Shown piece by piece: positions 52,105 to 61,974 of a DNA stretch of 64,000 nucleotides. The position numbers and the translations under genes are program-made. Position 1 is the stretch's first letter. Each line of letters begins with the position of its first letter. The stretch covers positions 372,001 through 436,000 of the forward strand of contig NZ_JACHXK010000004.1 of NCBI RefSeq assembly GCF_014192105.1, written 5' to 3'. The notes beneath the pieces are model-generated. The model had not been told where the DNA came from, did no database searches, and was given only the letters and a program-made list of their open reading frames with translations. This stretch comes from Paenibacillus phyllosphaerae. Lineage in GTDB: Bacteria > Bacillota > Bacilli > Paenibacillales > Paenibacillaceae.

Positions 52105-52518
52105 TTAGTTCGCTACTTTGCCGAGCAGATAGACGAGAAGCTGTTGATTGTGCGACGAGATTCGGTCCAGTGCCTCGCTAATGTACTTGTCCCGAAGTTC
52201 GATACCGCGTCTAGCCTCTGTATCGCCCCGTTCCGTTACATTCACCCATACGATTCGGCGATCGTTGGCATCCCGGCTGCGAATAACGAGGCCGCCCCGC
52301 TCCATCCGATCGAGTAGCGTCGTGATCGCCGCAGGCGTCGTCGTCAGGTAGGCAAGCAGATCCGATGGTTTCATCGGCTGATGCTGCAACAACAGCTCCA
52401 ATACGTTCAATTGGCCTTCCGTAAGCGTCGGAGAAAGTCCATCCTCCAGGTGCATCTTCCATTCTTTCGTAATCTTCATCCATAATCTTGCGAATTCTGA
52501 AGAAACGATATTATCCAC
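52105..52518 (-). CDS. MarR-family transcriptional regulator
   Basis: A 137-residue winged-helix regulator: LTEGQLNVLELLLQHQPMKP, recognition helix TTTPAAITTLLDRMERGGLV, and the wing SRDANDRRIVWVNVT. Its promoter region holds a 15-bp inverted repeat, so autoregulation is likely. Divergent from a small protein gene. Confidence 0.93.
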   Translation of the reverse strand: MDNIVSSEFARLWMKITKEWKMHLEDGLSPTLTEGQLNVLELLLQHQPMKPSDLLAYLTTTPAAITTLLDRMERGGLVIRSRDANDRRIVWVNVTERGDTEARRGIELRDKYISEALDRISSHNQQLLVYLLGKVAN

Positions 52519-52550
52519 CCGCTTTCTGTCCCTTTAACGTCTATAACCCT

Positions 52551-52579
52551 ATTATACGTATCTTCCATGTCGAATGTAA
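52551..52579 (-). promoter_or_regulatory. Promoter of the MarR-family gene
   Basis: On the minus strand TTACAT (52574-52579), 17-bp spacer, TATAAT (52551-52556). Confidence 0.75.
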
Positions 52580-52580
52580 G

Positions 52581-52595
52581 ATTAACGAGGTTAAT
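52581..52595. promoter_or_regulatory. Probable MarR operator
   Basis: ATTAAC-GAG-GTTAAT, a perfect 6+6 inverted repeat abutting the marR-like -35 box and overlapping a possible divergent -35 (TTAATA, 52591-52596) with GATAAT 18 bp further on. Confidence 0.65.
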
Positions 52596-52723
52596 ATTTT
52601 GTCCTATTCATCGCGATAATAGAGAACCATTTGACATCTTTAGACATAGATTAAGGAGGGAAGCTATATGTGCGTGCTCGAATCTTTAGACAATTGAACG
52701 ACTGGAAAGGGAGCGTGACGACA

Positions 52724-52891
52724 ATGGACGACCGTAAAATCGAACTGGTGCGTAAGCTGAAGGACACCGGAATAGCAAATGACCCACAATGGCTTGACCG
52801 GCTAGATGAACCGGCGCCATTGTGGGTCGTGTTGGACCTTTTGCTGCAGCTTATGGAACGTCAAGATGAATCGCATCTGCCGTTCGACTAA
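52724..52891 (+). CDS. Small acidic protein of unknown function
   Basis: A 55-residue protein opening MDDRKIELVRKLKDTGI and ending with the helix LWVVLDLLLQLMERQDE. Not recognised. ATG 52724 follows GGGAG. A GTG at 52670 in the same frame follows AAGGAGGG and would add 18 residues; it overlaps an ATG of a nine-residue frame (52668-52697) in another phase. The divergent MarR-family gene may control it. Confidence 0.6.
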   Translation: MDDRKIELVRKLKDTGIANDPQWLDRLDEPAPLWVVLDLLLQLMERQDESHLPFD

Positions 52892-52946
52892 TGTAAACGT
52901 TTAAGGTGACATCGCAATGTCGTTTCGGACGTGTTACCGACTACAA

Positions 52947-55394
52947 TTAGATCGAGGCGCCACTCCGCGGGAACACGGCTGTGATGGCGTCTTTTTTGTC
53001 GATCGCGACTACCGCCTTACCTGTTCCTCGGCGATCCTCGATCGGCGCTTTCTCGGTCGAAGCCGACAACTGGGCACCCGTAGACGTCAAGATGATGAGC
53101 TCGCGCTCTTCCTTGCAATGGAACGCGCCGACAAGCCGTTCGCCATTCGGACGCACGCGTTTGCCTTCCTTGAACTCGAAGGTCGTCACGCCTTTGCCGC
53201 CGCGTCCTTGGACCGGATAATCCATCAGAAGCGTACGTTTGGCATAACCAATCTCCGTCAGGACGAGCACTTCACCCTCATCGCCGCTAACCCACTCGGC
53301 GCCGACGACTTCATCTTCCTCTTTCAACTGTATACCGCGTACGCCGGCGGCCACGCGCCCCATCGCATTGACTTCGCTCTCAGGGAACCGGATGCTCATG
53401 CCGAACTTGCTCACGAGCAGAATCTCCTTCGTACCGTCGCTTGGCAGAACGCGGATGATCTCATCGCCCTCCGCTACCTTCACAGCCGCAATGGCCGTTG
53501 AACGCGTCGAACGATATTCCTTGAGATCCGTGCGCTTGACCTGACCTTTGCGCGATACGAAGACAAGCGATCTTCCGGCTTCTTCGAAATCCTTTACCGG
53601 AATTACGCTGACTATGGCATCATCCTTCGGCATCGGCACGACGTTAACGACAGCAGTACCGTTATCCTTCCATTTGAACTCCGGAATCTGGTGAACCGGC
53701 AGCTGATAATACTGGCCTTTGCGCGTGAAGAGGAGCAGCTGATCGATCGTGTTCACATCCAGCAGCTCGCGCACTACGTCGCCTTCCTTCACGCCAGCGT
53801 TGCTAAGTTCGCCGCCGGAACGGGTGAACGAAAGTTTGGAAGTCCGCTTAATGTAACCTTCATGGCTAAGCGTGACGAATACATCTTCAGACGGCACGAT
53901 AACCTCGAGATTAACCTTCAGCTCTTCGACCTCGCCTTGAATATCCGATCGGCGATCGATCCCGTACTTGTCCCGAATTTCGCTTAATTCGTCTTTAATG
54001 ACGCCGATCAGCTTCTTCTCGCTATTCAAGATACCGCGCAAGTAAGCGATCCGCTTCATAATATCCTTATGTTCTTTCTCGAGTGTCGTAATCTCGAGAT
54101 TGGTCAGACGATACAATTGAAGAGTTAGAATGGCATCGGCCTGACGCTCGGTGAATCCGAACTTCGCGACCAAGTTATTCTGGGCATCTTGACGGTTCTT
54201 CGACGCTTTGATCGCCGCGATAACCTCATCGAGGATGTTTAACGCCTTTACAAGACCTTCGAGTACATGAGCGCGATCCTCCGCTTTCTCCAGTTCGTAG
54301 CGGGTACGGTGCGTGACGACTTCCTTTTGGTGACCGATGTACGCCGACAGGATCTCGCGCAGCCCCAATTGGCGCGGCGCCTTGTTCACGATCGCGACCA
54401 TATTGAAGTTGTACGTGACTTGCAGATCCGTCTTCTTCAACAAGTACGCCAGAATGCCTTGGGCGTCAGCTTCCTTCTTCAGCTCCACGACGATGCGCAG
54501 ACCGTTGCGTCCGCTCTCGTCGCGCACTTCTGCAATTCCGTCGACTTTCTTCTCCAGACGGATATTCTCCATCGCCGTAACCAATCTGGACTTGACCACT
54601 TGATAAGGGATCTCCGTAACGACGATCTGCTGACGGCCGCCCTTCATGTCTTCGATCGCGGTCTTCGATCGCAGATAAATCCGGCCTTTGCCCGAATTAT
54701 AAGCCTCACGAATGCCTTCTTCGCCCATGATCAGGCCGCCGGTCGGGAAGTCAGGACCGCGAACGATCGTCATTAACTGTTCGAGCGTCGTGTCCGGCTG
54801 CTCCATAAGCAGAATACAAGCTTGAATGACCTCCCGCAAATTATGAGGCGGAATCTCGGTGGCAAAGCCGGAAGATATCCCGCTTACGCCGTTGACAAGC
54901 AAGTTCGGATAACGAGACGGCAACACCACCGGTTCTTTGGTCGTGTTATCGAAGTTATCTTTGAACAGCACCGTACGCTTCTCAATATCGCGCAGCAGCT
55001 CCATGGCGATCGGAGACAATCGGGCCTCCGTATAACGCATCGCCGCCGCTGGATCGTCATCCTGAGAGCCCCAGTTGCCATGGCCGTCGATAAGCACATG
55101 CCCCATCTTCCAAGGCTGCGCCATCCGGACCATGCCTTCGTAGATTGAGGAGTCGCCGTGCGGATGGTAGTTACCCATGACGTCGCCGACCGTTTTTGCC
55201 GATTTGCGGTACGGCTTATCCGGCGTATTGCCGGAATCGTACATGGCGTACAGAATCCGGCGCTGAACCGGTTTTAGACCATCGCGCACGTCCGGAATCG
55301 CGCGGTCCTGAATGATGTATTTTGAATAGCGTCCGAAGCGGTCTCCGACGACCTCTTCCAAGAACGCGGGCAGAAACTGTTCCAGGTTACTCAT
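52947..55394 (-). CDS. parC: DNA topoisomerase IV subunit A
   Basis: Cleavage-religation subunit of the type II topoisomerase that decatenates chromosomes, 815 residues. The active-site Tyr is in [14 protein letters not shown], and the quinolone-region segment is [15 protein letters not shown]. The C-terminal beta-propeller carries QGRGGKG, a variant of the GyrA box QRRGGKG, which supports ParC over GyrA. It lies 45 bp after parE. Confidence 0.95.
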   Translation of the reverse strand: MSNLEQFLPAFLEEVVGDRFGRYSKYIIQDRAIPDVRDGLKPVQRRILYAMYDSGNTPDKPYRKSAKTVGDVMGNYHPHGDSSIYEGMVRMAQPWKMGHVLIDGHGNWGSQDDDPAAAMRYTEARLSPIAMELLRDIEKRTVLFKDNFDNTTKEPVVLPSRYPNLLVNGVSGISSGFATEIPPHNLREVIQACILLMEQPDTTLEQLMTIVRGPDFPTGGLIMGEEGIREAYNSGKGRIYLRSKTAIEDMKGGRQQIVVTEIPYQVVKSRLVTAMENIRLEKKVDGIAEVRDESGRNGLRIVVELKKEADAQGILAYLLKKTDLQVTYNFNMVAIVNKAPRQLGLREILSAYIGHQKEVVTHRTRYELEKAEDRAHVLEGLVKALNILDEVIAAIKASKNRQDAQNNLVAKFGFTERQADAILTLQLYRLTNLEITTLEKEHKDIMKRIAYLRGILNSEKKLIGVIKDELSEIRDKYGIDRRSDIQGEVEELKVNLEVIVPSEDVFVTLSHEGYIKRTSKLSFTRSGGELSNAGVKEGDVVRELLDVNTIDQLLLFTRKGQYYQLPVHQIPEFKWKDNGTAVVNVVPMPKDDAIVSVIPVKDFEEAGRSLVFVSRKGQVKRTDLKEYRSTRSTAIAAVKVAEGDEIIRVLPSDGTKEILLVSKFGMSIRFPESEVNAMGRVAAGVRGIQLKEEDEVVGAEWVSGDEGEVLVLTEIGYAKRTLLMDYPVQGRGGKGVTTFEFKEGKRVRPNGERLVGAFHCKEERELIILTSTGAQLSASTEKAPIEDRRGTGKAVVAIDKKDAITAVFPRSGASI

Positions 55395-55439
55395 GCCGAC
55401 TCAAACTCCTACCTATTATTTGCGCTGTCGAATGGATAT

Positions 55440-57416
55440 CTACTCTTCATATTCGGTAAAATCGACGTTCTCGACGATCCAGCGCTTGCGCGGATCCACT
55501 TTATCGCCCATCAGCGTCGATACGCGGCGTTCCGCTTTGGCAGCATCCTCAATCTGGACCTGCAGCAGTGTGCGCGTCTCCGGATTCATCGTTGTCTCCC
55601 ACAGCTGATCAGGGTTCATCTCGCCTAATCCCTTATAGCGCTGCAGCTCGAACTGCTTGCCGAATTCCTTTAAGTAGTTCTGCAGCTGTTCGTCCGTCCA
55701 AGCGTATCGAACCGTTTCCAGCTTGCCTGATTTGCGCGTAATCTTGTATAGCGGCGGCTGTGCAATGTAGACACGACCCATATCGATGAGCGGCTTCATA
55801 TAACGGTAGAAGAAGGTTAACAGCAGGACTTGAATATGCGCGCCGTCCGTGTCGGCGTCGGTCATAATAATAATTTTGTTATAGTTGCACGATTCGGAAT
55901 CAAACTCCGGGCCGATCCCGGAACCGATCGTCGCGATGATCGCCTTATATTCATCATTCTTCAGAATATCCAGCAGTTTCGCTTTCTCGGGATTCATCGG
56001 CTTGCCCTTAAGCGGCAGGATTGCCTGATGCTTCGAGTCCCGTCCTTGCTTGGCGGAACCGCCCGCGGAATCGCCTTCGACGATGAATAATTCGTTGCGG
56101 GTATAGTCCTTGGACTGCGCCGGCGTCAGCTTGCCGCCCAGATTCGAGCTCTCGCTCTTCTTCTTGCCGGAGCGAATCTCGTCTCTGGCCTTGCGTGCCG
56201 CTTCGCGCGCTCTGGACGCTTGAATCGCCTTCTTCAGCAGCTGCTGCGCAATCTGCGGATTCTCCTCGAGGAAGACCTGCATCTTGTCCGTGACGACCGC
56301 ATCAACGGCGCTTCTGGCGATAGCGCTGCCTAGCTGGTCCTTCGTCTGGCCGACGAATTCCACCTCGGACATCTTAATGTTAATGACCGTCATCATGCCT
56401 TCGCGCAGATCATTGCCTTCCAGATTCTTATCCTTTTCCTTCAGCAGTCCGCTCTTACGCGCGTAATCGTTCATGACACGGGTATACGCAGTCTTAAAGC
56501 CCGTCTCATGCGTACCGCCGCCGCGGGTCGGGATGGAGTTAACGAACGAAGCGATCGTCTCCGTATAGCCGTCATTGTACTGAAGCGCAATCTCGACTTC
56601 GATCTCATCCCGTTCAGCTGCAAAGTGAACGACCTCATGAAGCACCGTCTTCTCCTCGTTCAGAAATTGAACGAACTGGCGCGCGCCGCCTTCATAATGA
56701 TAAATATCCTCTTTGCCTGCGCGCTCATCCTTCACGGCCACCTTAAGTCCGGAGTTCAGGAACGCAATTTCTTGCAGACGCTCGGATAATGTCTCGTAGT
56801 TAATCGTCGTGTTGCCATGGAACACGCGGCCATCCGGCTTGAACGTGACTTTCGTGCCTGTACGGTTCGTATTCCCCGTTACGATCAGGCCTGTCGTCGG
56901 CTCGCCAACATGCTCCTTGCCGTCTTTATCCACCCAATACTCGAAGCGCTGCTTATGTACCTTGCCGTCGCGATAAATTTCGACTTCCAGCCATTCTGAG
57001 AGCGCATTCGTGACGGAAGCGCCAACGCCGTGAAGGCCGCCCGACTTCTTATATCCTCCGCCGCCGAATTTGCCGCCTGCATGCAGCATGGTGAATACAA
57101 CCTGCGGTGTAGGTATGCCGGTCTTGTGCATGCCGGTTGGAATGCCGCGACCGTTGTCGCGAACCGTAACCGAGTTGTCCTTATGAATGATGACATCAAT
57201 GGCTGAGCAGAATTTCGCAAGATGCTCATCCACTGCATTATCGACGATTTCCCAGACGAGATGATGCAGCCCCGAGGTCGTTGTACTGCCAATATACATC
57301 CCGGGCCGTTTACGGACTGCGGTTAAGCCCTCCAGCACCTGGATGTCGCCCTCGTCGTAGTTGCGATTGGCTGCCGAAGTCGCCTCCCCCGCAAACGTAT
57401 TCAACTGCTCTGTCAT
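55440..57416 (-). CDS. parE: DNA topoisomerase IV subunit B
   Basis: ATPase subunit of topoisomerase IV, 658 residues. GHKL motifs: EIVDNAVDEHLA, RDNGRGIPTG and GGLHGVGASVTNA. The TOPRIM domain has the EGDSAGGSAKQGRD motif and DTDGAHIQVLL. ATG follows AGGGGGAC. Co-transcribed with parC. Confidence 0.95.
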   Translation of the reverse strand: MTEQLNTFAGEATSAANRNYDEGDIQVLEGLTAVRKRPGMYIGSTTTSGLHHLVWEIVDNAVDEHLAKFCSAIDVIIHKDNSVTVRDNGRGIPTGMHKTGIPTPQVVFTMLHAGGKFGGGGYKKSGGLHGVGASVTNALSEWLEVEIYRDGKVHKQRFEYWVDKDGKEHVGEPTTGLIVTGNTNRTGTKVTFKPDGRVFHGNTTINYETLSERLQEIAFLNSGLKVAVKDERAGKEDIYHYEGGARQFVQFLNEEKTVLHEVVHFAAERDEIEVEIALQYNDGYTETIASFVNSIPTRGGGTHETGFKTAYTRVMNDYARKSGLLKEKDKNLEGNDLREGMMTVINIKMSEVEFVGQTKDQLGSAIARSAVDAVVTDKMQVFLEENPQIAQQLLKKAIQASRAREAARKARDEIRSGKKKSESSNLGGKLTPAQSKDYTRNELFIVEGDSAGGSAKQGRDSKHQAILPLKGKPMNPEKAKLLDILKNDEYKAIIATIGSGIGPEFDSESCNYNKIIIMTDADTDGAHIQVLLLTFFYRYMKPLIDMGRVYIAQPPLYKITRKSGKLETVRYAWTDEQLQNYLKEFGKQFELQRYKGLGEMNPDQLWETTMNPETRTLLQVQIEDAAKAERRVSTLMGDKVDPRKRWIVENVDFTEYEE

Positions 57417-57591
57417 ACACGTCCCCCTATTCTATTCAAGAGCGAAGCGCTTATCATTCAACGATTCTTGCAATGATATGCATGGATTACTCACAATCCA
57501 GCTTGCCGCCCGCCTTGCTTCAATGACGTAAGCCCCCGTTTCATGTCATGGATTTCCATGGGAGCCCTTCAAACCGTCACTTCAAGCTATT

Positions 57592-58578
57592 TTAATTCAA
57601 TATATCCTGTTTCGTAAAGACACTGAACGAAACGATCACGCCAACAAGCGCCCAAATCGCCAGTACAGCTAAGGAAAAAGGAAGCGTCATGCCTTCGATC
57701 GGAGGCGGCGTGCCGTTCAAATACACGGTTAAATCCAGATTAACCGCAAACACGTATTTGGCGCTCTCCCAAGCGGAAGACATGTTGGCTAGAATCGTCC
57801 CGGCGATAATCGCGGCCATCATCGTCACGATGCTTGCCGCAGTACCGCGTACCAACACGGAAACCATTAGCGCCAATAGCGCCACCACCATCGAGGAGAA
57901 CCAGATGAGGCCGGACTGCATCAGCATGTTCTGCCATTGCGGTATCGCATGCACCATCGTGGTGTCCATCTCCGAGCCGCTTGTCGTAAAGCCAACAAAG
58001 GTCGGCATCGTCCATCCACCATAACCGAAAAAGGCGCCCGAGATCAAATACGTCAGCACCGCGCTTGCCACCACGATCAAGGATACATACATCGTGAGCG
58101 CGATCATTTTGCTCAGTAAAATCTTCCATCGTTTGACCGGCCTTGTAAGCAGCATCTTAATCGTACCCGTTGACCGCTCGCCGGAAACAAGATCCGACGC
58201 AATAGCGAGTACCAACAATGGGTAAAACAGCGTTACGGCACCGGACATGAAGCCCCGCGTGAAGGTCACCGCATTCGGCGTGTTCGGATTCACATCATGA
58301 TCGATATAATATTGGAGCTGCTGCACGGCTATCCGCCGCTGCCGCTTCCACTCTTCCGGTATGCGGTCGCTGGCCAACATGCTTTGATAATCATTGATCT
58401 GATTCATGACCTGGTTGCGCCAGTCCTTGAAGTTCTTCGCATTGTTCTGCGATATTTTCATCTGTGCGTAGGTAAAGACCGGGATGAGGATAACGAGAAC
58501 GGCAATCACGACATAGAACCGTTTTTTCTTCCAAATCTTGATCGTTTCGTTCTGAACAAGCGGCAATAATCTATCCAA
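57592..58578 (-). CDS. ABC-2-type exporter permease
   Basis: Membrane subunit of 328 residues with six helices. It opens with a basic cytoplasmic stretch (NETIKIWKKKRF) and a helix, then an extracytoplasmic loop of about 75 residues, and the conserved DLVSGERSTGTIKMLLTRPV motif of NatB/YhaP-type permeases. TTG 58578 overlaps the ATPase stop by 8 bp and lies eight bases from GGAGGG. Confidence 0.88.
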   Translation of the reverse strand: MDRLLPLVQNETIKIWKKKRFYVVIAVLVILIPVFTYAQMKISQNNAKNFKDWRNQVMNQINDYQSMLASDRIPEEWKRQRRIAVQQLQYYIDHDVNPNTPNAVTFTRGFMSGAVTLFYPLLVLAIASDLVSGERSTGTIKMLLTRPVKRWKILLSKMIALTMYVSLIVVASAVLTYLISGAFFGYGGWTMPTFVGFTTSGSEMDTTMVHAIPQWQNMLMQSGLIWFSSMVVALLALMVSVLVRGTAASIVTMMAAIIAGTILANMSSAWESAKYVFAVNLDLTVYLNGTPPPIEGMTLPFSLAVLAIWALVGVIVSFSVFTKQDILN

Positions 58579-59590
58579 TCGCTTCGCCCTCCGTCATCGA
58601 CAGGAACAGCTCTTCGAGCGTCGGCGCGATCTGCTGCACGGATCTGATGCCAATGCCGCTGCGAACGGCTTTCTCCACGAATTCAGGTATTCGTTCCGCC
58701 GCCATGGAGGTGATCACCGGACGGTCCATATTGGCAAGGATGCTTTCTTCGATCCGATGCTCGCTTTCTGCGACAAACTGCACCTCGCGCTCATCGGCCA
58801 ACAGCGCGCGCCCGGCATCCGGTTCATCGAACTGCCAGACCACGTAGCTGCCGGCTTGATTGACGAGCTCGTCCACAGGTCCTACCGCAAGCACCCGCCC
58901 ATGGCTTATGATCGCGACACGATCGCACATGAGCTGAATTTCGCTGAGCAGGTGGCTGGAGATGAACAGGCTCATTCCTTGCCCGGCCAGCATGCGGATA
59001 AAGGCCCTAAGCTCCTTGATCCCCTTCGGGTCAAGCCCGTTCGTCGGTTCGTCCAGAATGAGCAACTTGGGTCTGCCGAGCAGCGCCTGGGCAATTCCGA
59101 GCCGCTGGCGCATTCCCAGCGAGTAGGTCTTCACTTTATCGTGGATCCGCTCGCCAAGCGAGACGATATCGACAACCTCATGTATTCGCGCCTCATCGAT
59201 CCCCTCCTGCATGCGGGCAAAATGTTCGAGGTTCTCCCAACCGGTCATATAGCTGTACACTTCCGGATTCTCGACAATGCAGCCTACGAAGCGCAATGCC
59301 TCTTCTTGCTGTCGCTCGACGTTGTAGCCGCAGATTCGGATTTCGCCGGCCGACGGCTTGATGAGATTGACCAGCATCCGGATCGTCGTCGTTTTGCCCG
59401 ACCCGTTCGGACCGAGGAACCCGAAAATTTCGCCGGCGCGCACATGGAAGGATACGTCATGGATGATCGTCTTCCCGCGGATTTTTTTCTGAATCCCTTT
59501 CACGTCGAGGACGATTTCGGACGGGGTGTTCCGGTTATGACCCGTACTAGCAAGACTGTCGAGCAAAGCCGGCTCCGATGCTATATTCAT
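58571..59590 (-). CDS. ABC transporter ATP-binding protein (ABC-2 exporter)
   Basis: ATPase of 339 residues: Walker A FLGPNGSGKTTT, signature YSLGMRQRLGIAQALL, Walker B LLILDEPTNGLDP, and the SSHLLSE switch region. The C-terminal domain of about 110 residues is typical of bacitracin/drug-resistance-like exporters. ATG 59590 is six bases from AGGAGG; the ATG two codons earlier abuts it. The cargo is unknown. Confidence 0.92.
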   Translation of the reverse strand: MNIASEPALLDSLASTGHNRNTPSEIVLDVKGIQKKIRGKTIIHDVSFHVRAGEIFGFLGPNGSGKTTTIRMLVNLIKPSAGEIRICGYNVERQQEEALRFVGCIVENPEVYSYMTGWENLEHFARMQEGIDEARIHEVVDIVSLGERIHDKVKTYSLGMRQRLGIAQALLGRPKLLILDEPTNGLDPKGIKELRAFIRMLAGQGMSLFISSHLLSEIQLMCDRVAIISHGRVLAVGPVDELVNQAGSYVVWQFDEPDAGRALLADEREVQFVAESEHRIEESILANMDRPVITSMAAERIPEFVEKAVRSGIGIRSVQQIAPTLEELFLSMTEGEAIG

Positions 59591-59639
59591 GGCCATCCTC
59601 CTGTCATTTCAGAGTATTAGGGGCAGTATGCCGCAAAGC

Positions 59640-60473
59640 CTACTTCAATGCTTGCACGATCCGGACGGCGATCTGCTCATAGCCCGCATGATTCGGGTGG
59701 AAGTGATCGGTGGACAAATAATCCGATAAGGCGGATTCGAAGAGATCATACGTCGGCACGAGCGTCATGTTCGGGTACTGATGGACAATGGAATAGGCCT
59801 CCTGATTCCACTTAGCGATATACAAGCTGGCGTCCTTTAATTCATCCATATCGTAAAAAGGGTTGTACAACCCGACATATACCACATGCGCATTTGGATT
59901 CAGCTTGTGAATCTGATCCAGCACCGATTTCAGCCGCTCAAGCCCGCTCGGTATCCCTTGTTCCAGCTGCTTCAAGTCGAACTCGCCGGTTGCTTCGCTG
60001 GCCTTCTCCCCGGTCACGGACTGGAATAGATCATTCCCGCCGATCGTAAGCACGATCAGATTCGCCTGTTGAATCGGATATTGATACCCCTTATTGCCCG
60101 CGATTAACTTCGCAAGACCATCCGCCCTCAGCCCATTGATGGCGAGATTGTTGACCACGCTGACCGGCTTATTCCACTTCTCCTTCAAGAAGGCCGCGAC
60201 ATGCTTCACATAGCCTTGTCCCGTATCATCGCCGAATCCTTTCGTTAACGAGTCGCCCAACGCGGTAATTCGAATCTCGCTGCTCTCGGATAGCAATCCT
60301 GCCTCCGGCAGCTCGGCCTCGGGCGCCTTGGCCGTGTAGGGCTCGGCTTGCGGCCAGATCAAGTCTTTCGCGGCATAACCGAAACCGAATACGAGCAATA
60401 ATGTAGACGCTAGCGAGATGATGCTGATCCATCTCCATAACCGCCTCGTCGAAGTTTGCTTCAGCGCTCCCAC
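59640..60473 (-). CDS. SGNH/GDSL-type lipase or esterase, membrane-anchored
   Basis: Serine hydrolase with an N-terminal membrane anchor (RLWRWISIISLASTLLLVFG). Block I is ITALGDSLTKGFG, block III LTIGGNDLF, and block V DHFHPNHAGY with the catalytic Asp and His. The substrate may be an O-acetyl group or lipid at the cell surface. The frame opens at a TTG at 60575. GTG 60473 starts just before the anchor but overlaps the AGGAGG site; TTG 60485 (after AAGGA) and CTG 60464 are alternatives, so the start is uncertain. Confidence 0.85.
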   Translation of the reverse strand: MGALKQTSTRRLWRWISIISLASTLLLVFGFGYAAKDLIWPQAEPYTAKAPEAELPEAGLLSESSEIRITALGDSLTKGFGDDTGQGYVKHVAAFLKEKWNKPVSVVNNLAINGLRADGLAKLIAGNKGYQYPIQQANLIVLTIGGNDLFQSVTGEKASEATGEFDLKQLEQGIPSGLERLKSVLDQIHKLNPNAHVVYVGLYNPFYDMDELKDASLYIAKWNQEAYSIVHQYPNMTLVPTYDLFESALSDYLSTDHFHPNHAGYEQIAVRIVQALK

Positions 60474-60624
60474 CTCCTGTCCCAATGTGATTCCTTGCCA
60501 AGCTTCGCGAAAGATGGCAAATGGAGTCGAACCTGTTATGTCTTCTAAAATAATCCTTTCCCAAACCATTTGCAAATCATCCGCATCTGAGCAAAAATGA
60601 ACAGCGCGGCGGCAATCATAGACG

Positions 60625-60661
60625 AAGACCCGACCAAGCCATCACGGCCCGGTCGGGTCTT
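60625..60661 (-). terminator. Hairpin after purT
   Basis: AAGACCCGACC pairs with GGTCGGGTCTT; the T-tract is short (TTC). Confidence 0.55.
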
Positions 60662-60668
60662 AAAGTTA

Positions 60669-61850
60669 TTATTGCTCGTATACGATGTGCAGCGATTGCG
60701 CAGCACGCATCGCAAGCTCGCGCGCATGCTCGGTGTTCTCCGCGCTGCTTAGCGCCACGGCCATACGACGGCCTGGCTTCGTTACCGGCTTGCCGAACAA
60801 GCGCACTTGCGTGTTCGGAACGGACAATGCTTCTTCAACGCCGCCTATTCTGAAGCTGTCGGAATCGCGGTCAGCCTTCAGCGTATGGGAAGCGCCAGGC
60901 GTCAGCAACCGGACGGTCGGAATCGGGAAGCCCAGAATCGCTCTGACGTGCAGGGCGAACTCCGACAGATCCTGCGTCACCATCGTCACCATGCCCGTGT
61001 CGTGCGGACGCGGCGAAACTTCGCTGAACAAGACGCCGTCGGACGTCAAGAACAGCTCTACGCCATAGATCCCATATCCGCCAAGCTCGTCCGTAACCGC
61101 TTTGGCGATCGCTTCCGCCTGCTCGATCTGCGCTTGCGACATCGCATGCGGCTGCCACGATTCGATGTAATCGCCATCCTTCTGCACATGTCCGATCGGC
61201 GCACAGAATGTCGTGCCGGAGACGGAACGAACGGTAAGCAGCGTAATCTCCGATTCGAAGTGAATGAATCCTTCCACGATCACGCGCTGGTTCTTGGCGC
61301 GGCCGCCATCCATCGCATATTGCCAGCATGCCTCGATCTCCGCTTCCGAACGGCATACGCTCTGCCCTTTGCCGGAAGAGCTCATGATCGGCTTAATGAC
61401 GCATGGCGTACCGAGCGCTTGAACGGCTTCTCGCAGCTCCTCGAGCGAATCCGCGAACCGATATGGCGCGGTCGGCAAGGACAGCGTCTCGGCTGCAAGC
61501 CTGCGAATGCCTTCGCGATCCATGGTCAGCTGAGCGGCGCGAGCGGTCGGAATGACGTGGAAGCCCTCTTGCTCCAACTCGACCAGCGCCGAAGTCGCAA
61601 TCGCTTCGATTTCCGGTACGATCAGGTCAGGCTTCTCGCTAAGGATCAGGTCGCGGAGCGCAGAAGCGTCCAGCATGTCAATGACATATGCGCGGTGGGC
61701 GACTTGCATGGCCGGCGCATGCTCATAGCGGTCGACGGCAATGGTCTCAACGCCCAGGCGCTGCGCTTCCAAGAGAACCTCCTTGCCAAGTTCGCCAGAG
61801 CCAAGGAGCATGATTTTACGTGCGTGAGAGGAATGCGGTGATCCGTACAT
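60669..61850 (-). CDS. purT: Formate-dependent phosphoribosylglycinamide formyltransferase
   Basis: ATP-grasp enzyme making formyl-GAR from GAR, formate and ATP in purine synthesis. 393 residues, standard length. The N-terminal [19 protein letters not shown] is diagnostic; ATP-grasp segments include [17 protein letters not shown] and [12 protein letters not shown] with [18 protein letters not shown] 61850 gives the family N-terminus; its AGGAGG site (61864-61869) lies in an 11-bp inverted repeat. Its stop is far from other pur genes. Confidence 0.95.
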   Translation of the reverse strand: MYGSPHSSHARKIMLLGSGELGKEVLLEAQRLGVETIAVDRYEHAPAMQVAHRAYVIDMLDASALRDLILSEKPDLIVPEIEAIATSALVELEQEGFHVIPTARAAQLTMDREGIRRLAAETLSLPTAPYRFADSLEELREAVQALGTPCVIKPIMSSSGKGQSVCRSEAEIEACWQYAMDGGRAKNQRVIVEGFIHFESEITLLTVRSVSGTTFCAPIGHVQKDGDYIESWQPHAMSQAQIEQAEAIAKAVTDELGGYGIYGVELFLTSDGVLFSEVSPRPHDTGMVTMVTQDLSEFALHVRAILGFPIPTVRLLTPGASHTLKADRDSDSFRIGGVEEALSVPNTQVRLFGKPVTKPGRRMAVALSSAENTEHARELAMRAAQSLHIVYEQ

Positions 61851-61857
61851 AAGAAAA

Positions 61858-61974
61858 CAAGAACCTCCTGGAACGAATACGGTGGACGAATGTGCGCGCA
61901 TCCGGAGTGCAATGCTGGCAAGTCCCGCTCGTTTTTTCTTCCATTGTGGAGGTTCTTGTCATAAAAATCAAGAA
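61858..61974 (-). promoter_or_regulatory. purT leader able to mask its ribosome site
   Basis: GGAGGTTCTTG (minus strand, 61868-61858, containing the ribosome site) is exactly complementary to CAAGAACCTCC (61958-61948). A competing TTCTTG at 61967-61972 can instead pair with CAAGAA. This gives two exclusive folds, as in translational switches. Confidence 0.5.

Noticed and set aside
60807..61841. 344-codon plus-strand frame opposite purT
   Set aside because: Shadow of purT, without ribosome site or motifs.
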